A stretch of DNA of 34,765 nt from a virus. This document shows positions 17,819 to 25,080 of this stretch, in pieces. Both the position numbers and the translations under genes were made by a program. The stretch's first letter is position 1, and every line of letters starts with the position of its first letter. A model generated the notes under the pieces. It did no database searches and was not told where the DNA came from. It worked only from the letters and a program-made list of their open reading frames with translations. Location of the stretch: IMG/VR virus record IMGVR_UViG_3300046451_002535, positions 1-34,765 of that record; one strand, 5' to 3'.

Positions 17819-17921
17819 GATTTCTCTAGTCGATGAAAAGCGAGCATGAGCAAGCTACGCTTAGGGAATTCTAGCTATACTCCGAGGTTGTTCGCTCGTT
17901 AAAACGAACAGCAATTTAATC
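17819..17921 (+). repeat. Array unit 3, variable block TTCTAGC
   Basis: Variable block at 17869-17875. Two scaffold changes: T at position 5, which would keep a U-G pair in the predicted helix, and C at position 23. Confidence 0.9.
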
Positions 17922-18024
17922 GATTCCTCTAGTCGATGAAAAGCGAGCATGAGCAGGCTACGCATAGGGAATGGATGCTATACTCCGAGGTTGTTCGCTC
18001 GTTAAAACGAACAGCAATTTAATC
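17922..18024 (+). repeat. Array unit 4, variable block TGGATGC
   Basis: Variable block at 17972-17978. Most diverged unit with three scaffold changes (C at 23, G at 35, A at 43); the last two would break one pair of the predicted 34-44 hairpin. Confidence 0.9.
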
Positions 18025-18127
18025 GATTCCTCTAGTCGATGAAAAGTGAGCATGAGCAAGCTACGCTTAGGGAATTAAGGTTATACTCCGAGGTTGTTCG
18101 CTCGTTAAAACGAACAGCAATTTAATC
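18025..18127 (+). repeat. Array unit 5, variable block TTAAGGT
   Basis: Variable block at 18075-18081. Its scaffold is identical to the consensus of the six units. Confidence 0.9.
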
Positions 18128-18228
18128 GATTCCTCTAGTCGATGAAAAGTGAGCATGAGTAAGCTTCGCTTAGGGAAACGATCTTATACTCCGAGGTTGT
18201 TCGCTCGTTAAAACGAACAGTTTTTTTT
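18128..18228 (+). repeat. Array unit 6, variable block ACGATCT, ends in terminator
   Basis: Variable block at 18178-18184. Two scaffold changes (T at 33, T at 39). The tail CAATTTAATC seen in the other units is replaced by a run of eight T, turning the shared hairpin into a terminator. Confidence 0.9.
18196..18228 (+). terminator. Rho-independent terminator closing the RNA array
   Basis: An eight-pair stem GTTGTTCG with CGAACAGT (with wobble pairs), a 10-nt loop and eight T. The same hairpin occurs in the five upstream units without a T-run, so only this copy should stop transcription. Confidence 0.85.
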
Positions 18229-18271
18229 GGCACGATTATAGCGGCAAAGCAACAAGAAAAATAAAAATAAC

Positions 18272-18300
18272 TTGACATTTATATAAAAATGCTTTATTAT
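18272..18300 (+). promoter_or_regulatory. Promoter of the porin-like gene
   Basis: TTGACA (18272-18277), a 17-bp spacer and TATTAT (18295-18300). The ATG at 18317 lies 16 nt after the -10 box, giving a leader of about 10 nt without an obvious ribosome binding site. Confidence 0.75.
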
Positions 18301-18316
18301 ATGCCTCTTTAATATT

Positions 18317-18967
18317 ATGAAGAAAACAAAATTAATTATTACCGCCCTTTTAGGGTTTTTTATTAACGCCGCCTTAGCTGAAAACACAGCAAACATTGGA
18401 TACTCATCCGATTATTTTTACAGAGGCTCCCAACAATCTCAAGAAGCAGTTCAAGCTGCAATTGGTTTTGAGCAAAACGTCGCCGGCTTAAACGCTACCC
18501 TTGGATTATTCACAAACCAGTCTATTGACTCGAGCGCCGATAGCTATATCGTTTCCGCTGGAGTTACCGAGTCCTTTTTGGACGGATTATTGGAGGCTTA
18601 CGTCGGATTTAATCATGTCGAAGATGTTCCAGGAGCTGCTTTTTCAGAAGCTCAGGTTTTAGCTTCTGTTGATTGCTTGTTTAGTCCAACCTTATCTGCA
18701 TATAGAGATCTTGACGATTCTCTTTATACATTTGAGTTATCCGCTTCTCATGATGTTGAGCTTGGTTTCGCTGATCTAGGCTTAGGAGCCTTAGTCGGCA
18801 ATACTGATGTTTCAAACACTGACTCCAGAACTTACTATTCTATTGGATCTGATATCAGTAAAAATTTAAATGAGTCCGCTTCCGCTTCTTTGTCTGTCGA
18901 TTATGTCGATGCAGACGACATCGAAAGAGAGTTTGTATTCGCCACGGCATTAACATTCCAATTCTAA
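18317..18967 (+). CDS. Porin-like outer-membrane beta-barrel protein
   Basis: 216 residues. A clear signal peptide (KKTKLIITALLGFFINAALA, cut after Ala-Leu-Ala) is followed by alternating strands and a C-terminal TALTFQF ending in Phe, the usual outer-membrane barrel signature. NIGYSSDYFYRGSQQSQEAV closely resembles the start of the TorF/Gcw_chp family of putative porins. Placed in the outer membrane of the infected cell it could change permeability or mask a receptor against superinfection; both are inference. The gene has its own promoter and is followed after 19 bp by a small membrane peptide, with a terminator behind that. A single Cys (ASVDCLF) is unusual for a barrel. Confidence 0.78.
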   Translation: MKKTKLIITALLGFFINAALAENTANIGYSSDYFYRGSQQSQEAVQAAIGFEQNVAGLNATLGLFTNQSIDSSADSYIVSAGVTESFLDGLLEAYVGFNHVEDVPGAAFSEAQVLASVDCLFSPTLSAYRDLDDSLYTFELSASHDVELGFADLGLGALVGNTDVSNTDSRTYYSIGSDISKNLNESASASLSVDYVDADDIEREFVFATALTFQF

Positions 18968-18986
18968 TTACCCCTAATATCAACTT

Positions 18987-19226
18987 ATGAAAAATACAAT
19001 CGATACGATTAAATCATATGCAGGAGGCGTCACAAGCGTTCTTCTGTCAATAATCGGCCTTCTGGTCGTAGCTCAAGTCGTCTTTGGCGAAGGAGCTCCT
19101 ATTAACGTAATCGGCAATCTTCAAGATGTCGTAACTGGATTTGTCGGGCAAGGTGCCTCCCTAGCGGGAATTATCACCTTACTGCTGTTGGTCGCTCTAT
19201 TGAGGCCTAGTTCCGACAAAGGTTAG
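18987..19226 (+). CDS. Small two-helix membrane protein, possible holin
   Basis: 79 residues with two hydrophobic helices (about residues 14-33, VTSVLLSIIGLLVVAQVVFG, and 55-73, GASLAGIITLLLLVALLRP) joined by a short loop and ending with a charged tail (SSDKG). This size and layout fit phage holins, but many small membrane peptides look alike. No lysin gene is adjacent. It shares the transcript of the porin-like gene, so a role at the cell envelope is plausible. Function is not established by sequence. Confidence 0.65.
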   Translation: MKNTIDTIKSYAGGVTSVLLSIIGLLVVAQVVFGEGAPINVIGNLQDVVTGFVGQGASLAGIITLLLLVALLRPSSDKG

Positions 19227-19250
19227 TAAATAATCTACCCCAAAACAATC

Positions 19251-19274
19251 AAGCCGCTTTCGAGCGGCTTTTTT
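19251..19274 (+). terminator. Rho-independent terminator
   Basis: A perfect eight-pair stem AAGCCGCT/AGCGGCTT with a TTCG loop, followed by four more T. It ends the porin-like transcript. Confidence 0.92.
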
Positions 19275-19359
19275 GTGCGCCGTAACACTTGTCTAATTTA
19301 TTGTGTATTTTATATTTCATTACTTGCAGAAAAAGTTATTTACAACGGTTAGTTTTAAA

Positions 19360-19388
19360 TTGACATATGCTCATTTAAATGGTACTAT
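19360..19388 (+). promoter_or_regulatory. Promoter of nrdA
   Basis: TTGACA (19360-19365), a 17-bp spacer and TACTAT (19383-19388). The ATG at 19402 is 13 nt after the -10 box, giving a very short leader. No NrdR-box pair was recognised. Confidence 0.72.
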
Positions 19389-19401
19389 TATAAGATAAAG
19401 T

Positions 19402-21837
19402 ATGAACATAAACGTAAAAAAACGAAACGGTAGACTACAGCCTTTTTTAGTAGAAAAAATCAACGCAAACGTAGAGCGAGCGTGCGAGGGAATCGAAGAC
19501 ACCTCTGTTAGCGAAGTTCTTCTAGATGCTCAATTACAGCTATTCGATAAAATAACAACGAGCGAAATAGATACAGCCCTCACTCTTTCGGCTAGAGAAA
19601 AAATAGAAAAAGAACCAAATTATAGTTTTGTCGCTGCGAGATTATTGTTGAATACTGTATACAAAGAAGTATTTAAAGAAGGAGTTGACTCAGATACATT
19701 TAAACTTCAATACAGAAAAAGCTTTATACAAAATATAAAAAAGTTAGTTAAGCTAGAAAAACTCAATCCCAAGATGCTTGAATTTGACCTCTCAAAGCTA
19801 TCTGAAGCATTAAGAATCAGAAGAGATGAATCCTTCAAATACTTAGGCATTCAAATCTTAACTGATAGATACTTTATTAGGCACGACGATAAAATTATGG
19901 AAGCTCCACAATGCTTCTGGATGAGGGTGGCAATGGGACTATCCTTGAACGAAGAAAACAAAGAAGAAAGCGCAATAAAAATATACGATATGTTTAGTCA
20001 GTTTTTATATACCTCTTCTACCCCGACTCTATTCAATAGCGGCACCACTCATTCTCAATTAAGCTCTTGTTACCTCAATACCTTTGATGACAGTATAGAT
20101 GGCATTTTTGATGGCGCATGGCAAGAAGCTCGAAAATCAAAATTTGCAGGAGGATTAGGGTTTGACGTAACACCCTTTAGATCTTCAGGCTCCCACATTA
20201 AAGGCACGAATGGCATATCTGGAGGCTTAATACCTTGGCTTAAAATTTATAACGATCTTCTTGTGGCGGTAAATCAAGGAGGAAAAAGGCCTGGAGCAGG
20301 ATGCGCCTATCTCGAGCCTTGGCATTTGGACTACGAAGACTTCCTTAATTTAAGAAGGAATACTGGAGATGACCGCTTGCGGTGTCACGATATGAACACT
20401 GCCTCTTGGATTCCTGATGAGTTCATGCGCAGAGTTCAGTCTGAAGACGCTTGGTATTTCTTCGATCCGAAGGAGACTAAAGATGAAGAAGGTAAAACTC
20501 TTCACGATTGCTTCGGCAAGGAATTTGACAAGCGATACTCTGATTTATGTCGAGACGCAGAAGAAGGTTTGATTAAAAACTATCGCGTGACCCCAGCAAA
20601 AGAACTTTGGAAAAAAATGCTTAAAGTCTTATTTGAAACCTCTCACCCATGGAATACATTCAAAGACCCCTGCAATATACGCTATACAAATCAACACGAA
20701 GGAGTAGTTCATAGCAGCAATCTTTGCACAGAAATTACCCTTCACACAAAAGCTTCGAAGTACGACAAAGGCGAAAAAACAGAAATAGGCGAAACAGCGG
20801 TCTGCAATCTCGGATCAATCAATATTCTTAATCATATGAAGGAAGATGATACAATTGATTACGACAAATTAAAGAATACAATTCACACAGCAATTAGAGC
20901 TCTAGACAACGTAATAGACTTAAACTTCTACCCAACAAAAGAAGCGAGCAATTCTAATTTGAAAAATAGACCTATTGGTCTAGGAATGATGGCCTTGCAC
21001 GATGTACTGCATCGAATGAATATAAATATCGATAGCGATGAAGCTGTTAAGTTTAATGATAAATTGTTCGAGTTCTATTCTTATCACTCTATTCTTGCCA
21101 GCTCTCATCTCGCCAAAGAAAAAGGGTCTTACAAAACATATAAAGGGTCTCTGTGGAGTCAAGATAAGCTACCGATCGATTCTTACGCAGATTTAATGAA
21201 ATACAAAGGCAAGAAAACAAACCTTAAGTCCTTATTAGATTGGAGCGAGGTTAGAGAACACATTGCCGAACATGGCATGAGAAACTCAAATGTGATGGCT
21301 ATTGCCCCTACAGCAACCATTGGATACATAAACGGAGTAGAACAAAGCGTTGAACCAAACTTCTCTGTGCTATTTGTTTACGAAAATAAGAGCGGTAATT
21401 TTTACATAACTAATCAGCATTTCATAAATGACATGAAAAAAGAAGGGATATGGAACGCTAATGTTGCAAAGCTAGTTAAGGACGCTGACGGAGATTTGTC
21501 TGTATTAAACGGAGATATCCCCGAGTGGATAAAGCTAAAATACAAAACAGCATTCGATAGAGATATGTTCAAATTGATAGAGTGTAATGCAATTAGGCAA
21601 AAATGGATAGATCAAGCTGTAAGTTTTAATTTATATAATAAAGGTACATCCTTAAAATACTTAAACGATGTTTATATGTCTTGCTGGGAAGCTGGATTAA
21701 AAACAACTTACTACTTAAGAAATAGAGCTGCATCTAAAGTTGAAAAATCAACATCAGAATCAGACAAGGTAGAAGAAGGGTCAGCTTGTAGTATTGAAGC
21801 TATGAAAAATGGAGAAGCGTGCGAAAGTTGTCAATAA
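19402..21837 (+). CDS. nrdA: Ribonucleotide reductase class I alpha subunit
   Basis: 811 residues. It reduces ribonucleoside diphosphates to deoxy forms using a radical from NrdB. The N-terminal ATP-cone (residues about 1-95) starts NINVKKRNGRLQPF. The active site shows SSCYLNTF and AVCNLGSINI (the redox Cys pair) and NLCTEI (radical Cys with neighbouring Asn and Glu). LKTTYYLR carries the Tyr-Tyr relay, and the C-terminus ends EACESCQ, the swinging Cys pair reduced by thioredoxin or glutaredoxin. All key residues are present. It is followed 51 bp later by nrdB, which has its own promoter. The enzyme would supply dNTPs for phage replication. Confidence 0.95.
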   Translation: MNINVKKRNGRLQPFLVEKINANVERACEGIEDTSVSEVLLDAQLQLFDKITTSEIDTALTLSAREKIEKEPNYSFVAARLLLNTVYKEVFKEGVDSDTFKLQYRKSFIQNIKKLVKLEKLNPKMLEFDLSKLSEALRIRRDESFKYLGIQILTDRYFIRHDDKIMEAPQCFWMRVAMGLSLNEENKEESAIKIYDMFSQFLYTSSTPTLFNSGTTHSQLSSCYLNTFDDSIDGIFDGAWQEARKSKFAGGLGFDVTPFRSSGSHIKGTNGISGGLIPWLKIYNDLLVAVNQGGKRPGAGCAYLEPWHLDYEDFLNLRRNTGDDRLRCHDMNTASWIPDEFMRRVQSEDAWYFFDPKETKDEEGKTLHDCFGKEFDKRYSDLCRDAEEGLIKNYRVTPAKELWKKMLKVLFETSHPWNTFKDPCNIRYTNQHEGVVHSSNLCTEITLHTKASKYDKGEKTEIGETAVCNLGSINILNHMKEDDTIDYDKLKNTIHTAIRALDNVIDLNFYPTKEASNSNLKNRPIGLGMMALHDVLHRMNINIDSDEAVKFNDKLFEFYSYHSILASSHLAKEKGSYKTYKGSLWSQDKLPIDSYADLMKYKGKKTNLKSLLDWSEVREHIAEHGMRNSNVMAIAPTATIGYINGVEQSVEPNFSVLFVYENKSGNFYITNQHFINDMKKEGIWNANVAKLVKDADGDLSVLNGDIPEWIKLKYKTAFDRDMFKLIECNAIRQKWIDQAVSFNLYNKGTSLKYLNDVYMSCWEAGLKTTYYLRNRAASKVEKSTSESDKVEEGSACSIEAMKNGEACESCQ

Positions 21838-21853
21838 TTGATCTTTTTTAAGA

Positions 21854-21882
21854 TTGACTTCGTTATTAATATATGATATATT
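21854..21882 (+). promoter_or_regulatory. Promoter of nrdB, leaderless layout
   Basis: TTGACT (21854-21859), a 17-bp spacer and TATATT (21877-21882), with 6 nt to the ATG at 21889. A small inverted repeat ATCTT-TTTT-AAGAT (21841-21854), with outer GTCA/TGAC arms at 21830 and 21855, runs into the -35 box and could be an operator or a weak terminator. Confidence 0.65.
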
Positions 21883-21888
21883 ATAATT

Positions 21889-22902
21889 ATGCAAGATAAA
21901 ACAGGAAAACTATTAACTGAAGACGTGGCGGGCGTAAATAGAATATTACCCCATAAGCATAAATACGCATGGGATTTATTCTTAAAAAGCTGCGCAAACA
22001 ATTGGATGCCAACAGAAATCTCAATGCAGGCTGACATTAAACAATGGAAAAACAATGAAATTACAGAAGATGAAAAATTACTTGTTAAACGCTGCCTTGG
22101 GTTCTTTGCTGGATCTGAGTCTTTGGTTGGTAATAATCTTTTGTTATCTGCCTTTCGCTATGTTACGGACGCTGAGTGCCGTCAGTACATCCTTCGTCAA
22201 GCGTTTGAAGAAAGCCTTCACAACCTCACGGTAGTTTATATTTGCGATAGCCTTGACCTCGATATAGAGGAAGTGTTTAACGCTTACGAAACGATCCCCA
22301 GCATCAAAGCCAAGGATGATTTCTTGATGCAAATAACTAATGATATTAGTGCTCAAGATTTTGACGCAAACTCAATAAAGGGCAAGCAAGAAATCTTAAG
22401 AAACTTCTTAACATACTGGATAGTGTGCGAAGGAACATTCTTTTTTAGCGGCTTCGCAATGCTTCTTGCGTTAGGTAGGCAAAACAAACTGCAAGGCGTT
22501 TCTGACCAAATCAAGTATACGCTAAGGGATGAAAGTTCTCACATAGCATTTGGCACTTACTTGATCAATACAATCATAGAGCAAGAGCCAGGAATCTGGA
22601 CAAAAGAAATGCAAAACGAATTTGTTGAGCATATGAAAAAAGCCGTAGAGCTGGAAATAGCTTATGCCCACGACGTTCTTCCGACTGGCATTCTAGGTTT
22701 GAACGCAGATATGTTTGTTGATTACATGCACTATATTGGTAATCGCAGGCTAGAGGCAATAGGCTTGGACTATAGATTCCCAAGTGACAAAAACCCATTT
22801 CCCTGGCTAGGAGAAGTGGTCGATGTTCAAGCAATGGGAAACTTCTTCGAGAGGAGGGTCAGGGAATATCAACAAAGCGGATCTCTTGAGGACGACTTCT
22901 AA
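21889..22902 (+). CDS. nrdB: Ribonucleotide reductase beta subunit, class Ic-like
   Basis: 337 residues. It carries the dinuclear metal site that generates the radical passed to NrdA. Metal ligands can be placed by motif: Glu 77 in FFAGSESLV where class Ia has Asp, Glu 108 and His 111 in FEESLHNLTVVYI, and the Glu-x2-His of RDESSHIAFG. The residue four after His 111, which is the radical Tyr in class Ia enzymes, is Val 115. An Asp-to-Glu ligand change together with loss of the radical Tyr is the mark of class Ic enzymes such as that of Chlamydia, which use a Mn/Fe centre and need no Tyr radical. Length and other motifs are normal. It pairs with the upstream nrdA. Confidence 0.93.
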   Translation: MQDKTGKLLTEDVAGVNRILPHKHKYAWDLFLKSCANNWMPTEISMQADIKQWKNNEITEDEKLLVKRCLGFFAGSESLVGNNLLLSAFRYVTDAECRQYILRQAFEESLHNLTVVYICDSLDLDIEEVFNAYETIPSIKAKDDFLMQITNDISAQDFDANSIKGKQEILRNFLTYWIVCEGTFFFSGFAMLLALGRQNKLQGVSDQIKYTLRDESSHIAFGTYLINTIIEQEPGIWTKEMQNEFVEHMKKAVELEIAYAHDVLPTGILGLNADMFVDYMHYIGNRRLEAIGLDYRFPSDKNPFPWLGEVVDVQAMGNFFERRVREYQQSGSLEDDF

Positions 22903-22934
22903 TGTAAAAGTTTTAATTTGGTGTAAATAGTATT

Positions 22935-25079
22935 ATGAATAAGTTAATAATTATTACACTTTTATCAATACTTTCATCAATATCATCTTTCTCTTCAATC
23001 AATAGAGATTTTTACTCAAAGAGTAAGCAAAAAATAAATGGATCGGTAGTAAAATACTTCGACAATGGGGATGTCTTGCTTAAAAGATCAGATGACATGC
23101 AATTATTTAGAATAAAACTAGATATATTCACAGAAGATGATCAAGCTTTCGTAAAAAACAACTTTCCCCCTAACCATGAATCTCTACCCACATTCAAAAA
23201 ACCTCTTTCAGAAAAAGATTTAAAAATTAATTCAGAATTTATAGATAAAATTATTGAATCGAAACTCAGGTCTTATGGAGAAAGGCCTAATAAAGAAATC
23301 TCTAACGAAGCTTTTCTTCGAAGAGCCTATCTGAAAATTATTGGAAGGATACCCACCTTAAAAGAAGCTCAGGATTTTCTTGGAAACAGGGATAAAAAAT
23401 CCAGAAGTCAACTAATTGATAACCTTTTAAGCTCGGAAGGGTACAATAAAAATTGGTATATCTATTGGGCCGATATACTTCGAGCGAAAACTCGAGTAGG
23501 AAATCAAGGTTCAGATGGGTATCCATTTATAAAATATATAAAAGATTCTATTTCTTCAAACAAGCCCTACGATATTTGGGTTAAGGAAATGCTTTCCTCT
23601 ACAGGCCCTATGTGGGAAATGAATAACGGAGCTGTTGGTTATTTTTACCGCGACCAAGGCATGGGGCTAGATAATATGTCGAATACGGTGCGTGTGTTTC
23701 TCGGCACAAGCTTGGAGTGCGCTCAATGCCACGATCACCCCTTCGATCGCTGGACACAAAAACAGTTTTACGAAATGGCTGCATTTACCAATGGAGCAGA
23801 AAGAATGAAAAGAAAAGATGAAGAACTTAATAAACTTTCAAAACTCATAAGAGCCTTACAGAAAGAAAACCCAGAAGACAGAAATAAAATTCGAAGAGCT
23901 TTCCTTCCAGTGCAAAACTTACTGTCCCCAGGTCTAGACGACTTAGGTAAAGGGTCGATTTCCTTACCCAAGGATTACCAATACGACAACGCAAAACCTG
24001 GGCAAAAATTAAAAGCTAAAACTATTTTTGGCTTAGCCGTAGAATTAGATGAAAACCTCGAACAAAAAGGTTCCCGCACTTCTTATGCTAGTTGGTTAGC
24101 GTCTGCTACTAACCCTAGGTTTTCAACTGTAATAGCGAATCGGCTGTGGAAATCTGCTTTTGGATATGGTTTAATAGAGCCTGTGGATAATATATATGAT
24201 GACACGCTACCGGTTCATCCAGAAATGATGCTTCATTTAGAAAAGTTGATGGTCGCCTTAGACTTTGACACAAAAGAATTTTTAAGAATTATTTATAATA
24301 CAAAAGCTTTCCAAAGAGAGGTTCCAATAGGGGATATAATCCCTAGAGACTCAAAAGATGACTCGCTACCTCCAGAGGTAAAGTGGGTAATATCTAAAAC
24401 TCAAGGAAATAAACCTTACTTCTATCAAGGCCCCGTAATGCAAAGAATGAGCGCTGAGCAAATTTGGGATTCATTAGTGACTCTAAATTTTTACGATTTA
24501 GATAATAGAATTAATTCTCGAGCTCCTGAAGAAGGTTTTGAGGAATACCTTAGATACAAAGAGATGACGGCTGAAGAAATATTTCAAGAAATCGCGCCCA
24601 AACTTAAACAGCAAGAAGCTATCTCTATGACCCCAATGAAAAAACAAGAGTCAAACAGCAAGACGAGCCCTAAACGAAAAGGGTTTTTAACTCGCGATAT
24701 AAACTCCCTAAGAGCTTCTGAGGTTGGGGATCCTGCGCCCAGAGGGCATATGATTTTACAGTTCGGAGGGTCTCCTCGTGACCAAATCCAAGTATCTCAT
24801 AAGGAAGCGGCAGTCAATCAAGTACTGGCTTTAATCAATGGCTATGTCGAAAAGAATATTATTAATAATAAAAAGTCCGCCACCCTCAGTGAAATCCTCG
24901 AAGCTTCAAGCATGGAGGAAAGGATTAATTTATCATTTCTTGCCATTTTACAAAGAAAACCTAATTCTAAAGAACTAAAAGATTTTAAAGAAACAATTAA
25001 AAAACTAAACACCAAGGATTACCACAAGGACATAGTTTGGACTCTAATAAATAGTCACGAATTTATGTTTGTTAAATAA
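22935..25079 (+). CDS. DUF1549/DUF1553 protein with a CxxCH motif
   Basis: 714 residues with an N-terminal signal peptide (NKLIIITLLSILSSISSFSS). A small SHD1-like domain follows (VVKYFDNGDVLLKRSDDMQL), then DUF1549 (about 95-280) with LRRAYLKIIGRIPT and the heme-type CAQCHDHPFD motif, then DUF1553 (about 370-700) with NRLWKSAFGYGLIEPVDN and AFQREV. This architecture is abundant in Planctomycetota and Verrucomicrobiota but its function is unknown; it is an exported, probably periplasmic or surface protein. Its gene normally stands next to DUF1501 genes, as it does here. The CxxCH could bind heme c if the host matures cytochromes. Such a protein is unexpected in a phage. Confidence 0.88.
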   Translation: MNKLIIITLLSILSSISSFSSINRDFYSKSKQKINGSVVKYFDNGDVLLKRSDDMQLFRIKLDIFTEDDQAFVKNNFPPNHESLPTFKKPLSEKDLKINSEFIDKIIESKLRSYGERPNKEISNEAFLRRAYLKIIGRIPTLKEAQDFLGNRDKKSRSQLIDNLLSSEGYNKNWYIYWADILRAKTRVGNQGSDGYPFIKYIKDSISSNKPYDIWVKEMLSSTGPMWEMNNGAVGYFYRDQGMGLDNMSNTVRVFLGTSLECAQCHDHPFDRWTQKQFYEMAAFTNGAERMKRKDEELNKLSKLIRALQKENPEDRNKIRRAFLPVQNLLSPGLDDLGKGSISLPKDYQYDNAKPGQKLKAKTIFGLAVELDENLEQKGSRTSYASWLASATNPRFSTVIANRLWKSAFGYGLIEPVDNIYDDTLPVHPEMMLHLEKLMVALDFDTKEFLRIIYNTKAFQREVPIGDIIPRDSKDDSLPPEVKWVISKTQGNKPYFYQGPVMQRMSAEQIWDSLVTLNFYDLDNRINSRAPEEGFEEYLRYKEMTAEEIFQEIAPKLKQQEAISMTPMKKQESNSKTSPKRKGFLTRDINSLRASEVGDPAPRGHMILQFGGSPRDQIQVSHKEAAVNQVLALINGYVEKNIINNKKSATLSEILEASSMEERINLSFLAILQRKPNSKELKDFKETIKKLNTKDYHKDIVWTLINSHEFMFVK

Positions 25080-25080
25080 A

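Larger units (their letters stand above)
17613..18228 (+). ncRNA. Tandem array of six 103-nt guide-like RNA units
   Basis: Six head-to-tail units start at 17613, 17716, 17819, 17922, 18025 and 18128, exactly 103 bp apart. Apart from one 7-bp block at unit positions 51-57, they differ by only nine single-base changes, all in the first 50 bases; positions 58-103 are identical in units 1-5. The 7-bp blocks match each other at 27 of 105 pairwise comparisons, which is chance level. Predicted folding puts the block right after a five-pair helix (UUCCU at 3-7 with GGGAA at 46-50), enclosing an AAGC/GCUU hairpin at 34-44, and before a conserved GUUGUUCG/CGAACAGC hairpin. The array is on the same strand as the TnpB-like gene and its first unit overlaps the end of that gene. 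I infer a multi-unit omegaRNA-like precursor; the folding was done by eye. Confidence 0.8.

Noticed and set aside
17670-18190. TATACT in each unit as a real -10 promoter box
   Set aside because: The bases 17 bp upstream (AGCTAC or GGCTAC) do not resemble TTGACA, and the following hairpin would leave almost no product. A single upstream promoter explains the array better.
17613-18228. CRISPR array
   Set aside because: The repeat part is 96 bp and the variable part only 7 bp, far from CRISPR repeat and spacer sizes, and no cas1 or cas2 gene is present.
17613-18228. TIGR-type guide array
   Set aside because: The neighbouring protein has TnpB-type RuvC and zinc-ribbon motifs and no Nop-type domain that I can see. 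Each unit has one variable block rather than paired short spacers.
16179-18228. Complete IS605/IS200-type transposon
   Set aside because: No TnpA gene and no recognisable left or right element ends were found.
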